Source: Alphaproteobacteria bacterium | GTDB taxonomy: Bacteria; Pseudomonadota; Alphaproteobacteria; Sphingomonadales; Kordiimonadaceae | Direction: 5' to 3' | DNA length: 64,000 nt | Assembly: GCA_021774735.1 (NCBI GenBank) | Contig: JAJFIS010000046.1 | Span: 1-64,000 of the forward strand | Shown here: positions 35,056 through 44,272 of the stretch, piece after piece | Layout: each line of letters starts with the position of its first letter | Position numbering within the stretch: position 1 is the first letter of the stretch | Position numbers and translations under genes: made by a program | The notes under the pieces: generated by a model | Told to the model about the DNA's origin: nothing | What the model saw: only the letters and a program-made list of their open reading frames with translations | Database searches by the model: none

Positions 35056-36450
35056 CTATGCCTTAGTGGCGTTATTTTGACTATCCCCTGTTAAGCCCAA
35101 AGATTTTAACTTTCTATGCAGCGCACTGCGTTCCATTCCAATGAAGGAAGCTGTTCGCGATATATTACCACTGAAGCGGTTAATTTGAATTTTTAAATAT
35201 TCTCGTTCAAAAGTTTCCCGCGCTTCCCGCAGTGGTGCGGTCATGATGGCGGTATTTTCGTCAGAGCGCAACATTTCCACCGATGGATTGGTTAGATCCT
35301 GTGGTAAATCATCCGCATTAATGATTTTTTCTGCGTCACCGTCGTCTAAGATTAATATACGTTCAATGATATTTTTAAGCTGGCGTACATTGCCGGGCCA
35401 TTCACAGGCTTGCAAGGCAGCCAGTGCTTCGGTGGAGAAACTACGCTGGGGTCTGCCATTAGCCGTCGCAACGGTTTCCATGAAAAAATTACACAGTAAA
35501 GGTATGTCTTCGCGCCGCTCTGATAGCGATGGCATAAAAATAGGTACAACATTTAAACGGTGGTATAAATCATCTCTAAAACGTCCTTGCCCAATCTCTT
35601 CGGGAAGGTTCTTTGCCGTAGCGCTAACCACTCTCACATTAACCTTAACCTGCTTTGTGCCACCAACCCGGTCAAAGGACTGTTCCGTCAAAACCCGCAA
35701 AATTTTAGCCTGTGTTGGCAGGGGCATATCTCCCACTTCATCAATAAACAATGTGCCACCATGGGCGCGCTCAAATAAGCCAGTTTTTACGACGCCGCCA
35801 TTCTGCTCAATGCCGAATAATTCTTGTTCCATACGGGTGGGTTCCATAGATGCGGCCCCAACCACAATGAAAGGGCCAGCAAAGCGTTGGCTCTTTTCGT
35901 GGATCATCCTTGCAGCAATTTCTTTACCAGAGCCTGATGGCCCTTCAATGAGGATACGGCTGTTAGTCTGCGCAACCCTCTCCACAGCTTGACGAACTAT
36001 ATTTATGGCAGCTGAACGTCCAGTTAGGTCAACGACATAACCGGAACGGCGCTTTAAGTCCTCATTTTCGGTGCGTAGTCTTTCAGCTTCCGTCGCCCGT
36101 TCGACAACTAAGATCAAATGCGCCATCTCGAAAGGTTTTTCGATAAAGTCATAGGCACCCTTTTTAATGGCGGCAACGGCCGTTTCCACATTGCCGTGGC
36201 CAGAGATAATGATGACAGGTAAATTACGGTGGCGACTTTTTACAAGCTCCAACAATTCTAAACCATCCAAGCGACTACCTTGCAGCCAAATATCTAAAAT
36301 GAGCAATGAAGGTAGGCGGGCCTCAATCGCAGCAAGGGCGCTATCGCTATCATGGGCAACGCGGGTTTCATAGCCGTCATCATCTAATATTCCGGCAATT
36401 AGTTCCCGAATATCAGCTTCATCATCAACAATTAAAATATCAAGCGCCAT
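35056..36450 (-). CDS. ntrX: Nitrogen regulation response regulator NtrX
   Basis: NtrX is the response regulator partner of NtrY, linked to nitrogen, redox and envelope control. The 464-residue protein has a receiver domain with phospho-acceptor D53 (LILDIW). The AAA+ domain has the P-loop GPSGSGKE. A Fis-type helix-turn-helix ends it (NISRTASFIGMERSALHRKL). At the place of the GAFTGA loop that contacts sigma-54 there is GIEQNGGVVKTGLF, so it probably does not activate sigma-54 in the usual way. This loss is typical of NtrX. It follows ntrY by 21 bp. Confidence 0.95.
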   Translation of the reverse strand: MALDILIVDDEADIRELIAGILDDDGYETRVAHDSDSALAAIEARLPSLLILDIWLQGSRLDGLELLELVKSRHRNLPVIIISGHGNVETAVAAIKKGAYDFIEKPFEMAHLILVVERATEAERLRTENEDLKRRSGYVVDLTGRSAAINIVRQAVERVAQTNSRILIEGPSGSGKEIAARMIHEKSQRFAGPFIVVGAASMEPTRMEQELFGIEQNGGVVKTGLFERAHGGTLFIDEVGDMPLPTQAKILRVLTEQSFDRVGGTKQVKVNVRVVSATAKNLPEEIGQGRFRDDLYHRLNVVPIFMPSLSERREDIPLLCNFFMETVATANGRPQRSFSTEALAALQACEWPGNVRQLKNIIERILILDDGDAEKIINADDLPQDLTNPSVEMLRSDENTAIMTAPLREARETFEREYLKIQINRFSGNISRTASFIGMERSALHRKLKSLGLTGDSQNNATKA

Positions 36451-36471
36451 ACATACTATCCTTTAGGGGCG

Positions 36472-38859
36472 TTACTCTGCTGCATCACTATCTGCAATCG
36501 GTACATTCTGTTTTGAACCGCTGCGTTTGTTTAAAAGTGCATGCGAAATAGTCAAAATAGCCCGCGCACCTTGGCGCTTGCGGTCAACAAGTTGGATCGT
36601 TCCGCCGTGGTCTTCGACAATTTTTCGCACAATCGCTAGACCAAGGCCTGTTCCCTTTGCTCGCGTTGTCACATACGGCTCCAGCAAACGCTCACGCTGC
36701 TCATAGGGCAACCCGGCGCCATTATCTTCAATAGTAATACGGGTCTTTTCACTGTCCTGGGTCAGGGTAATGGTTATTTTACCCTGCTTAGTATCATCAT
36801 CTGTTGCTTCGCTGTGGGCTTGGACAGCCTCAACCGCATTCTTTATTAAATTGGTAATGGCTTGGCCTAATAGACGCCCATCGCAATTTAGGGGGTTGCT
36901 TTTGCCCGGAACAGCTAGTGAGAATAAAATATCTGACGCAGCTACATCTTGCAGGAACACCGCTTGGCGTACCACATCAACAATATCCGTAGGGCGCAGC
37001 ACAGGGGCTGGCATGCGGGCAAAAGACGAAAATTCATCCACCATACGCCGCAGGTCACCCACTTGCCTGATTATGGTTTGGGTGCATTGATCAAAGACAT
37101 AGGGGTCTGACTTGATCTCATTTGAATATTTACGTTTCAGGCGCTCAGCCGATAATTGAATGGGGGTTAGTGGGTTCTTAATCTCATGGGCAATACGCCG
37201 TGCTACATCGGCCCAAGCAGCAGTACGTTGATCTGCCAGTTGCTCGGTCAAATCGTCAAAAGTCACCACATACCCTTCGGTCTGCCCGTGGTTATTTTCT
37301 ACCGAAACCCGAACAAGAAGGGTCATTTGACTGTCATCGTTGTCTAATTTAACGGGTCCCTGCGCCGTTGAACTCTCAGCAAGATCAGCTTGGAGCAAAA
37401 GATCCTCCATTTCGGGCACGATATCCGTCAGTTTCTTGCCTATGATATCTTCTTCTTGCATACCTAAAAGCATTAAAGCAGAGCGGTTTGGCAGAAATAC
37501 ATGTCCGTCAGAATTTAGACCTAGAACTCCAGCTGATACACCAGCCAGAACCTCTTCTAAGAAGCGGCGGCGTTCTTCCAGTTCAGTATTGGCAACAATA
37601 AGGTCTTTCTGCTGTCCGGCTAATTGGTCAGTCATGCGATTAAAGGCACGGCTCAGTGTACCCACTTCATCGGAGGAGGAAACAATGGGTACACGGGCCT
37701 CAAGGTCCCCCTTGGCCACGCGCTCAGACGCTGTCACCAGGTTAGACAGGGGTGTCACAAGGCGACTGGAGAAGCGAATGCCCACCATAACCGCGACAAA
37801 TAGGATCAGTAGAGCCATGGCGATAAAAACAATATTAAACTGCAATAAAATATCGCTACGCTCATTTTCCAGCTGCTGGTAATCTGAAACTGCATCATTA
37901 GTTTGCTTTAGATATTGCAATACCTTGGGGCTGACATCACGGTTTATGAATAAATATGTTGGGGTTAGAAACGAATCTAATCGTCGCATTGCAATAACGT
38001 TATCATCAGCAGTATTGGGGGCAAATACAGGCACCCCTGCTCTAACGCTATTCAGCATAAGACTGTTGATAGTGTCCGTTTTTTGGTCTAGATCAGGGGT
38101 TAAAGCACGAACGATGATAGTACCTTCACCGCCGCTTTCTTGGATCAGAATAACCTCGGTCAAACCCCGGGCGGCGAGGCCATTATCTGCTACCTGTTGC
38201 AATCTAAACAAGTTAGAACGGTCAGTTGCTGACAAACGGTCATAGTCTAGCGAAATACCTTGCAAGTCGGTCAAAATCATATTGCGATGTTCGGCCATGT
38301 AAACCTCGGCAACTTGCTTAGAATTGATAACGGTCTCACGCACTTTGTCGGAAAACCAAGTTTCAACGCCAAATTCTAAAAAAACCGCTGAAAAGACTGC
38401 CATAACGATCGGCGGGAGAATTGCCATAGTGGAAAAAACAGCTACCACCCGTCCATGCAAACGTGAGCCGGGAGCATCACTCCGGTTCAATAGCCAAACT
38501 TTTACCATTCTACGAGCCACCATGGCACCAAGCGCTAAAACTATCAAAAGGTCGATGAAAAGCATTGTACGCACGGTGGTGCTGCTGGCGATTTCCAGCG
38601 CAGAATCTTTGCGGGACATTGCAATTGACGTTATTAAGAAAGAAATAGCCGCTAGGGAAGCTAGCATCCAATCAAGCTTGATGGAAGCTGTTGCCCACCG
38701 GAAAAACAGCCGCGCCTTCGCCAAAGCACGCCGTTGTTTACCAAATGCAGGTGCACTTAAATTGTCACTTGTTAACACACGTTCGGTGTTGTTTTGATCA
38801 CTTACAGTCATATCGTACATGATGCACAAATACCACAGGTCGTCCAGCATCATTTTCAT
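36472..38859 (-). CDS. ntrY: Sensor histidine kinase NtrY
   Basis: NtrY is the membrane sensor kinase that phosphorylates NtrX. The protein is up to 795 residues. It has membrane segments at about 50-70, 85-105 and 130-155, a periplasmic sensor region, another span near 340-360, then HAMP and PAS domains. The phosphoacceptor region AHEIKNPLTPIQLSAERL has H558 (counted from base 38859), and the ATPase motifs are EDNGAGLP and GTGLGL. Three in-frame ATGs (38859, 38820, 38811) are possible starts; none has a clear ribosome-binding site, and the later two give the more usual N-terminus. Confidence 0.94.
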   Translation of the reverse strand: MKMMLDDLWYLCIMYDMTVSDQNNTERVLTSDNLSAPAFGKQRRALAKARLFFRWATASIKLDWMLASLAAISFLITSIAMSRKDSALEIASSTTVRTMLFIDLLIVLALGAMVARRMVKVWLLNRSDAPGSRLHGRVVAVFSTMAILPPIVMAVFSAVFLEFGVETWFSDKVRETVINSKQVAEVYMAEHRNMILTDLQGISLDYDRLSATDRSNLFRLQQVADNGLAARGLTEVILIQESGGEGTIIVRALTPDLDQKTDTINSLMLNSVRAGVPVFAPNTADDNVIAMRRLDSFLTPTYLFINRDVSPKVLQYLKQTNDAVSDYQQLENERSDILLQFNIVFIAMALLILFVAVMVGIRFSSRLVTPLSNLVTASERVAKGDLEARVPIVSSSDEVGTLSRAFNRMTDQLAGQQKDLIVANTELEERRRFLEEVLAGVSAGVLGLNSDGHVFLPNRSALMLLGMQEEDIIGKKLTDIVPEMEDLLLQADLAESSTAQGPVKLDNDDSQMTLLVRVSVENNHGQTEGYVVTFDDLTEQLADQRTAAWADVARRIAHEIKNPLTPIQLSAERLKRKYSNEIKSDPYVFDQCTQTIIRQVGDLRRMVDEFSSFARMPAPVLRPTDIVDVVRQAVFLQDVAASDILFSLAVPGKSNPLNCDGRLLGQAITNLIKNAVEAVQAHSEATDDDTKQGKITITLTQDSEKTRITIEDNGAGLPYEQRERLLEPYVTTRAKGTGLGLAIVRKIVEDHGGTIQLVDRKRQGARAILTISHALLNKRSGSKQNVPIADSDAAE

Positions 38860-38913
38860 AAAGATCGATATAAGTTATAAGTATTTGTAATATTGAGATA
38901 ATTATTATCAATT

Positions 38914-40362
38914 TTATGGTATCTGAATATTATTCTCAGTAATTTTCTTGCGTAATGTGTTGCGATTAAGTCCCAGTAATTTCGCCGCTTTTAACTGATT
39001 GCCCTCGGTCACTTCGAGGCATTTTTCAATTAAAGGCCTTTCCATTTCTTTTAATAACCGCTGATAAAGCCCATCAGGCGGAATGTGATTGCCGTGGGCA
39101 GCAAAATAGCGATCCAAATGTTCGCGCAGGGACACACTGATGTTTTTGGGCGTTTGTTCCCTTGTTGAATGTTGTTTTTCATGTGGAGAGAAATCGGACA
39201 ATTTGGGCAATTCACCGGCTAGAATATTACCCGTAATTTCGTCGCTGGCATATAACGCGGTAACTCGTTGCAAAAGATTTTCCAACTCACGCACATTACC
39301 GGGCCAACTATAGGATTTTAAGATAGTAGCAGCGTCGATTGCCAATGTTTTTGGAGGCAAACCGCTTCTACTCGCCTGTTTTAGGAAAAACTCTGCTAGC
39401 TCAATGATGTCATCACCGCGCATGCGCAAGGGAGGCAAGGACAAAGGGACAACATTCAGGCGATAATAAAGGTCTTCTCGGAACTGACCTTTGCGGACAA
39501 GCTCACCGAGGTCTTGGTGAGTAGCAGCCATAATACGGACATTAGCGTGGATAACCTTGCTGCCACCTACTGCATGATACTCCCCTTCTTGCAGAACCCG
39601 TAACAGCCGAGTTTGGGCATCCAGAGGCATATCGCCAATTTCATCCAAAAATAATGTGCCTCCTTGGGCTTGGCCAAAGCGTCCGCTTGACCGCGCTAGA
39701 GCGCCCGTAAAGGCCCCGCGCTCATGGCCAAAAAGTTCACTTTCGATCAAGTCTCGTGGGATGGCGGCCATATTAACGGCAACAAAGGCTGCGGCGTTCC
39801 GTGGTCCATTGTTATGCAAGGCGCGGGCGGCAAGCTCTTTGCCAGTACCAGATTCGCCCGTTATTAATACGGTCAGGTCGGTTGGCACCACCCGTGCAAT
39901 GATGCGATATACTGTTTGCATAGCAGATGAACTACCAATCAGGAGATTTTCATCTTCAACCTTAATCTCAGGCGCTGGAATATCAGCAATAGTGTTATTT
40001 TGGTTTAAAAGTTCCCGCACTTTTCTGGTTAATACATCTAGGTCAAAGGGCTTGGGGAGATAATCCTGCGCCCCTTGGCGGGTCGCTTTAATGGCAGTTT
40101 CAAGCGTGTTTTTAGCACTCATTACTAAAAAAGGAAGCTTGGGACGTGCCTCAATCATTGCTGGTAGCAAATCAAGGGCGTTACCACCAGGCATCATAAC
40201 ATCAGTAATAACAAGGTCACCCTCGCCGCTTAAAATCGCTTTCTTTAATTCTATAGAATCAACAGCTTCCAGCACATGCCAGCCCTCTTGGCGAAGAGTT
40301 TCACCAACAACCAGCCGGATGGCCGCATCGTCATCGGCAACTATAATCGTTGCTTTCTTCAC
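38914..40362 (-). CDS. ntrC: Nitrogen regulation protein NR(I), NtrC
   Basis: NtrC activates sigma-54 promoters for nitrogen assimilation when phosphorylated by NtrB. The 482-residue protein has a receiver with D54 (LVITDVMMPGG). The AAA+ domain has the P-loop GESGTGKE and an intact GAFTGA loop (HERGAFTGAL). The C-terminal Fis-type helix-turn-helix is QLKAAKLLGLNRNTLRKKI. Its ATG overlaps the ntrB stop by four bases. Confidence 0.97.
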   Translation of the reverse strand: MKKATIIVADDDAAIRLVVGETLRQEGWHVLEAVDSIELKKAILSGEGDLVITDVMMPGGNALDLLPAMIEARPKLPFLVMSAKNTLETAIKATRQGAQDYLPKPFDLDVLTRKVRELLNQNNTIADIPAPEIKVEDENLLIGSSSAMQTVYRIIARVVPTDLTVLITGESGTGKELAARALHNNGPRNAAAFVAVNMAAIPRDLIESELFGHERGAFTGALARSSGRFGQAQGGTLFLDEIGDMPLDAQTRLLRVLQEGEYHAVGGSKVIHANVRIMAATHQDLGELVRKGQFREDLYYRLNVVPLSLPPLRMRGDDIIELAEFFLKQASRSGLPPKTLAIDAATILKSYSWPGNVRELENLLQRVTALYASDEITGNILAGELPKLSDFSPHEKQHSTREQTPKNISVSLREHLDRYFAAHGNHIPPDGLYQRLLKEMERPLIEKCLEVTEGNQLKAAKLLGLNRNTLRKKITENNIQIP

Positions 40363-41477
40363 CGCAAATCTCCTTCTTCTGATATCGGCAACAAAATCTT
40401 AAAACCGGCACCTCCACCCTGACTTGGTACATATTCAATAATGCCGCCCATATCAGCGATATAGCGGGCAACTAGCGCTAAGCCGAGGCCAGAGCCTGCC
40501 TCTTTGCTGGTCACAAAGGGGTCAAATAAACAGTCCAAAATATTGTCGGGCACACCCGGCCCATTATCTTCGATCAGGAGCTCAATGGGCATTTTGTGCA
40601 TCCGGTCATCTTTGTCGGTAATCCACATGGCATGGCGAAAAGAAGTAGTAACTTTAACCGTAGGATATTTAACATTATCAAGGGCTTCTGATGCATTTTT
40701 AAAGAGATTAATAAGCACCTGTATTAAGCGATCATGATGGCCTTGCACGAAAGGTAAGGACGGATCATAATTTTCAAAGAACTGAATATTGCGACCAAAG
40801 CCTGCAAGGGCGATTTGTTTGGCGTGGTCGATAGCGACATGAATATTTATAGTGTCAAAATTGCTGGGGCGTTCGGCGCTAAAGGCGTCAAGTTCATCGA
40901 CAAGTCCATGAATTCGATCAACTTCACGGCAGATAAGCGTCGTCATTTCTGCGTCCTTACCACTTGCTTTACGCGAAAGCAGTTGCGCGGCGCCGCGAAT
41001 ACCCGATAGCGGGTTTTTTATTTCATGGGCTAGCATTGCTGCCAAGCCAGATACAGAGCGTGCAGCTGCATTTAAATCTGCTTGACGTTCTACAAAGCTT
41101 GGTATCGACCTGCGTTGCAGGCTAATCAGAATAGTGTCCTTTGCGTCTAAAGGCACCGCATGAGCATCAACAATCTGAACGTCGCCCCCATTGGGCTTAA
41201 TTTCCATATCATGCTCAAATACCGCATTTTGATTGCTACGTGCCTTTGTTAGCAAAGTAAAAATAGAACTGTGGTTGCCAAAAACCATGTCAATTGGGAG
41301 TCTGATAAGACTTGATCCACTGAAAATAGCGGATAAATTACCAAAAGCAGCGCTAATAATATTATCTCCACCCACCATAAGAAGCGCGTTGGGAAGGGCT
41401 TGCATTATTGTTTCCGCATTAGGTTGAGTTTGGCTGCGGGTTTGTTTTGGCTTTTTTTCTGGAGCTTTTGTCGTCAT
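40359..41477 (-). CDS. ntrB: Nitrogen regulation sensor kinase NtrB
   Basis: NtrB is the cytosolic kinase/phosphatase that sets NtrC phosphorylation in response to the PII protein. The 372-residue protein has a PAS domain (about 25-120), phosphoacceptor H151 in MLAHEIKNPLSGIRGAAQLL, and ATPase motifs EDNGPGVP and GSGLGLAL. It starts directly at the end of dusB and overlaps ntrC, giving the dusB(nifR3)-ntrB-ntrC operon classic for alphaproteobacteria. Confidence 0.97.
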   Translation of the reverse strand: MTTKAPEKKPKQTRSQTQPNAETIMQALPNALLMVGGDNIISAAFGNLSAIFSGSSLIRLPIDMVFGNHSSIFTLLTKARSNQNAVFEHDMEIKPNGGDVQIVDAHAVPLDAKDTILISLQRRSIPSFVERQADLNAAARSVSGLAAMLAHEIKNPLSGIRGAAQLLSRKASGKDAEMTTLICREVDRIHGLVDELDAFSAERPSNFDTINIHVAIDHAKQIALAGFGRNIQFFENYDPSLPFVQGHHDRLIQVLINLFKNASEALDNVKYPTVKVTTSFRHAMWITDKDDRMHKMPIELLIEDNGPGVPDNILDCLFDPFVTSKEAGSGLGLALVARYIADMGGIIEYVPSQGGGAGFKILLPISEEGDLR

Positions 41478-42461
41478 TCAAGCCGCCATTTGGTCGCAGA
41501 GCGGCATATAAAATGCCTTCAGTGCTTCCTTAACATCCTTTGGATCGGCGATAGTATTGACGACATTACGGAATTCAGCAGAATTTTTTAAGCCCTTGGT
41601 ATACCAGCCTAAATGCTTGCGTGACATGCGCACGGCGATCTCTGGTCCGTAATGCTCTATCATATCATTATAGTGGGTGATAACGGTTTCATATTGTTTG
41701 GCTATGTCTGGGTCAGCTAGCCGTTCGCCTGTGCGCAAAAAATGAATAGCTTGGTTGACGAACCATGGCCGACCATAAGTACCCCGCCCAATCATAATGC
41801 CATCAGCACCAGAATCTGCCAGTGCCTGCGTAATATCGTCATATTCATTGATGTCACCATTAACAACAACCGGCAGGTCAACAGCTTCGCTCACTTGGGC
41901 AACGGCTTTCCAATCAGCGTGGCCTTTATACATTTGACAACGAGTGCGTCCGTGGACGGCGATAAGCTTAATGCCCGCTTGCTCGGCTATTTTGGCGAGT
42001 TCAGCGCAGTTGATACTGTTGTCGTCCCATCCAAGGCGCATTTTAAGGGTAACAGGCAGAGAAACAGCATTGACCGTGGCGTGAAGTAATTCACCCGCAT
42101 GGTCGAGATCACGCATCAGCGATGAACCAGCGTGGCCGTTAACGACCTTTTTTACCGGACAACCCATGTTGATATCGATGATGGCGGCACCACGGTCTTC
42201 GTTTAATTTGGCCGCTTCGGCCATGCGCGCGCCTTCGCAGCCTGCTAACTGCACGGACATAGGCCATTCTTCGGCGCAGCTTGACGCCATTTTCTGGCTA
42301 CGGCGATTGGCACGGATCATGGCCTCTGATGCGATCATTTCAGAAACCACCAAACCAGCACCAAAGCCTTTCACCAACCGGCGAAATGGCATATCAGTAA
42401 CCCCAGACATGGGGGCTAAAATAACGGGGTCTTTGACCGTGATAGGGCCGATTTCGATCAT
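41478..42461 (-). CDS. dusB: tRNA-dihydrouridine synthase B
   Basis: DusB (historically NifR3) reduces uridine to dihydrouridine in the tRNA D-loop using FMN. The TIM-barrel protein of 327 residues begins IEIGPITVKDPVILAPMSGV. It has the catalytic-cysteine signature MGCPVKKVVNGHAGSSLM near 100 and the phosphate-binding ADGIMIGRGTYGRPW near 220. I chose the ATG at 42461; a TTG three codons upstream is open. It is the first gene of the ntrBC operon and is divergent from ispDF. Confidence 0.96.
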   Translation of the reverse strand: MIEIGPITVKDPVILAPMSGVTDMPFRRLVKGFGAGLVVSEMIASEAMIRANRRSQKMASSCAEEWPMSVQLAGCEGARMAEAAKLNEDRGAAIIDINMGCPVKKVVNGHAGSSLMRDLDHAGELLHATVNAVSLPVTLKMRLGWDDNSINCAELAKIAEQAGIKLIAVHGRTRCQMYKGHADWKAVAQVSEAVDLPVVVNGDINEYDDITQALADSGADGIMIGRGTYGRPWFVNQAIHFLRTGERLADPDIAKQYETVITHYNDMIEHYGPEIAVRMSRKHLGWYTKGLKNSAEFRNVVNTIADPKDVKEALKAFYMPLCDQMAA

Positions 42462-42551
42462 TATATACAATACCTATAGCGACTTGCGTTTAAGTTCGGT
42501 ATAGAGAACCAAAGTTAACGCAATGAAAATTGCCTAAAATTTGGGCACCTT

Positions 42552-43775
42552 ATGCCAGAAAGCCTTTCAAAAAGCGAGTCCTTAGATCGCACAAATCTGC
42601 GTAAATCCGTTGCCGTGCTTATTGTCGCGGCCGGAGCGGGGGTGCGCGCTGGCGGTGAATTGCCGAAGCAGTATCAACAGCTAGCCGGAAAAATGTTGTT
42701 GCGCCATACGATTAATGCCTTTTTAAACCATCCGCACATTACCAACTGCCTAGTTGTTATGAACCCAGATGACCGCCCTTTATACGATCACGCAGTGGCC
42801 GGATTAAATCTGCATGAGCCAGCACATGGTGGGGCAAGCCGTTCTAAGTCTGTCCTAAACGGCTTAAAGGCTCTTGATGCCATGATGCCAAAGCCTGATT
42901 ATGTACTTGTGCATGATGCCGCTCGGCCTTTTGTTTCTGGCCAGACCATTGATAATGTCATTGATTGCTTGGAGGCGGGTACCGATGGTGCCCTACCAGC
43001 ACTGGTAATAAGCGACACAGTAAAGCGCATTCAAGACAGTAGTATCATTGCTGAAACAATCGATAGAACTGGTCTATACTCTGCTCAAACCCCGCAAGGC
43101 TTCCCGCTGTCTGCCCTATTGGCAGCCAATGCGCAGGTTGAGGGTGATTTCACAGATGATGCCAGCATCGCTGAAGCGGCGGGCATGAAAGTGCAGATTG
43201 TTCCCGGAGATATTGATAATTTCAAAATCACTAGGGCAGAGGACTTCATTCGGGCAGAGAGGTATATTATGCAGCGACTTGTTGATATTCGGGTTGGGCA
43301 AGGCTTTGATGTCCACCGTTTTACAAGCGGCGACCATATTTGGTTAGGCGGCGTTAAAATTGCGCATGATCAAAGCCTTATGGGCCATAGTGATGCGGAT
43401 GTTGCCTTGCATGCACTGACAGATGCCCTGCTTGGTGCCATGGCACTAGGAGATATTGGCGATCATTTCCCCCCAAGCGATGATGAATGGGCCGGGGCTT
43501 CATCAGACCGTTTTGTGCGATTTGCGGGCGATAAGATCAGGGATGTAGGCGGCCTGATCGCTAATGTAGACGTAACGATTATTTGTGAAGCGCCCAAAAT
43601 ATCACCCTATAAGGCTGAGATGATGGAACGTATCGCACAAGTTTTACAAATAGACCTATCCCGGGTCAGCGTAAAAGCCACAACAACAGAAAAATTAGGT
43701 TTCACTGGGCGCGGAGAAGGCATTGCCGCACAAGCAACGGCCACTATTCGTCTGCCATATGGGAATTCGCCATGA
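42552..43775 (+). CDS. ispDF: Bifunctional IspD/IspF isoprenoid synthesis enzyme
   Basis: The 407-residue fusion covers two steps of the MEP pathway. The N-terminal IspD domain (about 15-240, AVLIVAAGAGVRAGGELPKQ) makes CDP-methylerythritol. The C-terminal IspF domain (about 246-405, DIRVGQGFDVHRF, MGHSDADV, KATTTEKLGFTGRGEG) forms the cyclodiphosphate and shows the zinc-binding D-x-H. Such fusions are normal in alphaproteobacteria. The stop overlaps the pgpA start (ATGA). Confidence 0.97.
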   Translation: MPESLSKSESLDRTNLRKSVAVLIVAAGAGVRAGGELPKQYQQLAGKMLLRHTINAFLNHPHITNCLVVMNPDDRPLYDHAVAGLNLHEPAHGGASRSKSVLNGLKALDAMMPKPDYVLVHDAARPFVSGQTIDNVIDCLEAGTDGALPALVISDTVKRIQDSSIIAETIDRTGLYSAQTPQGFPLSALLAANAQVEGDFTDDASIAEAAGMKVQIVPGDIDNFKITRAEDFIRAERYIMQRLVDIRVGQGFDVHRFTSGDHIWLGGVKIAHDQSLMGHSDADVALHALTDALLGAMALGDIGDHFPPSDDEWAGASSDRFVRFAGDKIRDVGGLIANVDVTIICEAPKISPYKAEMMERIAQVLQIDLSRVSVKATTTEKLGFTGRGEGIAAQATATIRLPYGNSP

Positions 43776-44269
43776 ATGAATGGAGCGGACGCTTTAAGCA
43801 TCCGGCCTTTTGGATAGCAACTGGTTTTGGCTCAGGGTTGATGCGCCCTGCCCCCGGCACTTGGGGCACCATTGTCGCTGTGTTCATTGCATGGGGCGTG
43901 GCACATAGTGCAGGCCTCATAGGTATTATCGCCATCACGGTTTTATCAATACCCATCGGCATTTGGTCCGCAGAGATATACGGGCAGAAAAGTGGTAAAA
44001 AAGATGCCTCCGAAGTGGTTATCGACGAATTTACTGGCATGTGGATTGCTTTGCTGCCTCAGTCTTTTGCAATGCCGGGGTTAGAGAGTCCTCCAATATG
44101 GATCATTGTGGCTTTCATAACTTTCCGTTTCTTTGATATTTTAAAGCCGTGGCCCATTGGCTGGTTAGATAGAAATGTTCCCGGCGGATTAGGTGTTATG
44201 CTGGATGATATTGTCGCTGGTATCTTCACTGCCATCATCATGCTCATCGCCATAAGCCTGTGGGGTTAA
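43772..44269 (+). CDS. pgpA: Phosphatidylglycerophosphatase A
   Basis: PgpA dephosphorylates phosphatidylglycerol phosphate to phosphatidylglycerol in the inner membrane. The 165-residue protein has the family's GSGLMRPAPGTWGTI start region and the conserved acidic block EVVIDEFTGMWIAL near 87-100. FRFFDILKPWPIGWLD near 110-125 and a closing membrane segment LDDIVAGIF follow. It overlaps ispDF by four bases. Confidence 0.94.
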   Translation: MNEWSGRFKHPAFWIATGFGSGLMRPAPGTWGTIVAVFIAWGVAHSAGLIGIIAITVLSIPIGIWSAEIYGQKSGKKDASEVVIDEFTGMWIALLPQSFAMPGLESPPIWIIVAFITFRFFDILKPWPIGWLDRNVPGGLGVMLDDIVAGIFTAIIMLIAISLWG

Positions 44270-44272
44270 TTG

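Noticed and set aside
35243-35992. Long open frame (249 codons) on the forward strand within ntrX
   Set aside because: It is exactly antisense to the conserved AAA+ domain of ntrX, has serine/arginine-rich composition typical of shadow frames, and has no ribosome-binding site.
37340-38797. Several open frames opposite ntrY
   Set aside because: All are serine/arginine/threonine-rich shadows of ntrY, with no start signals.
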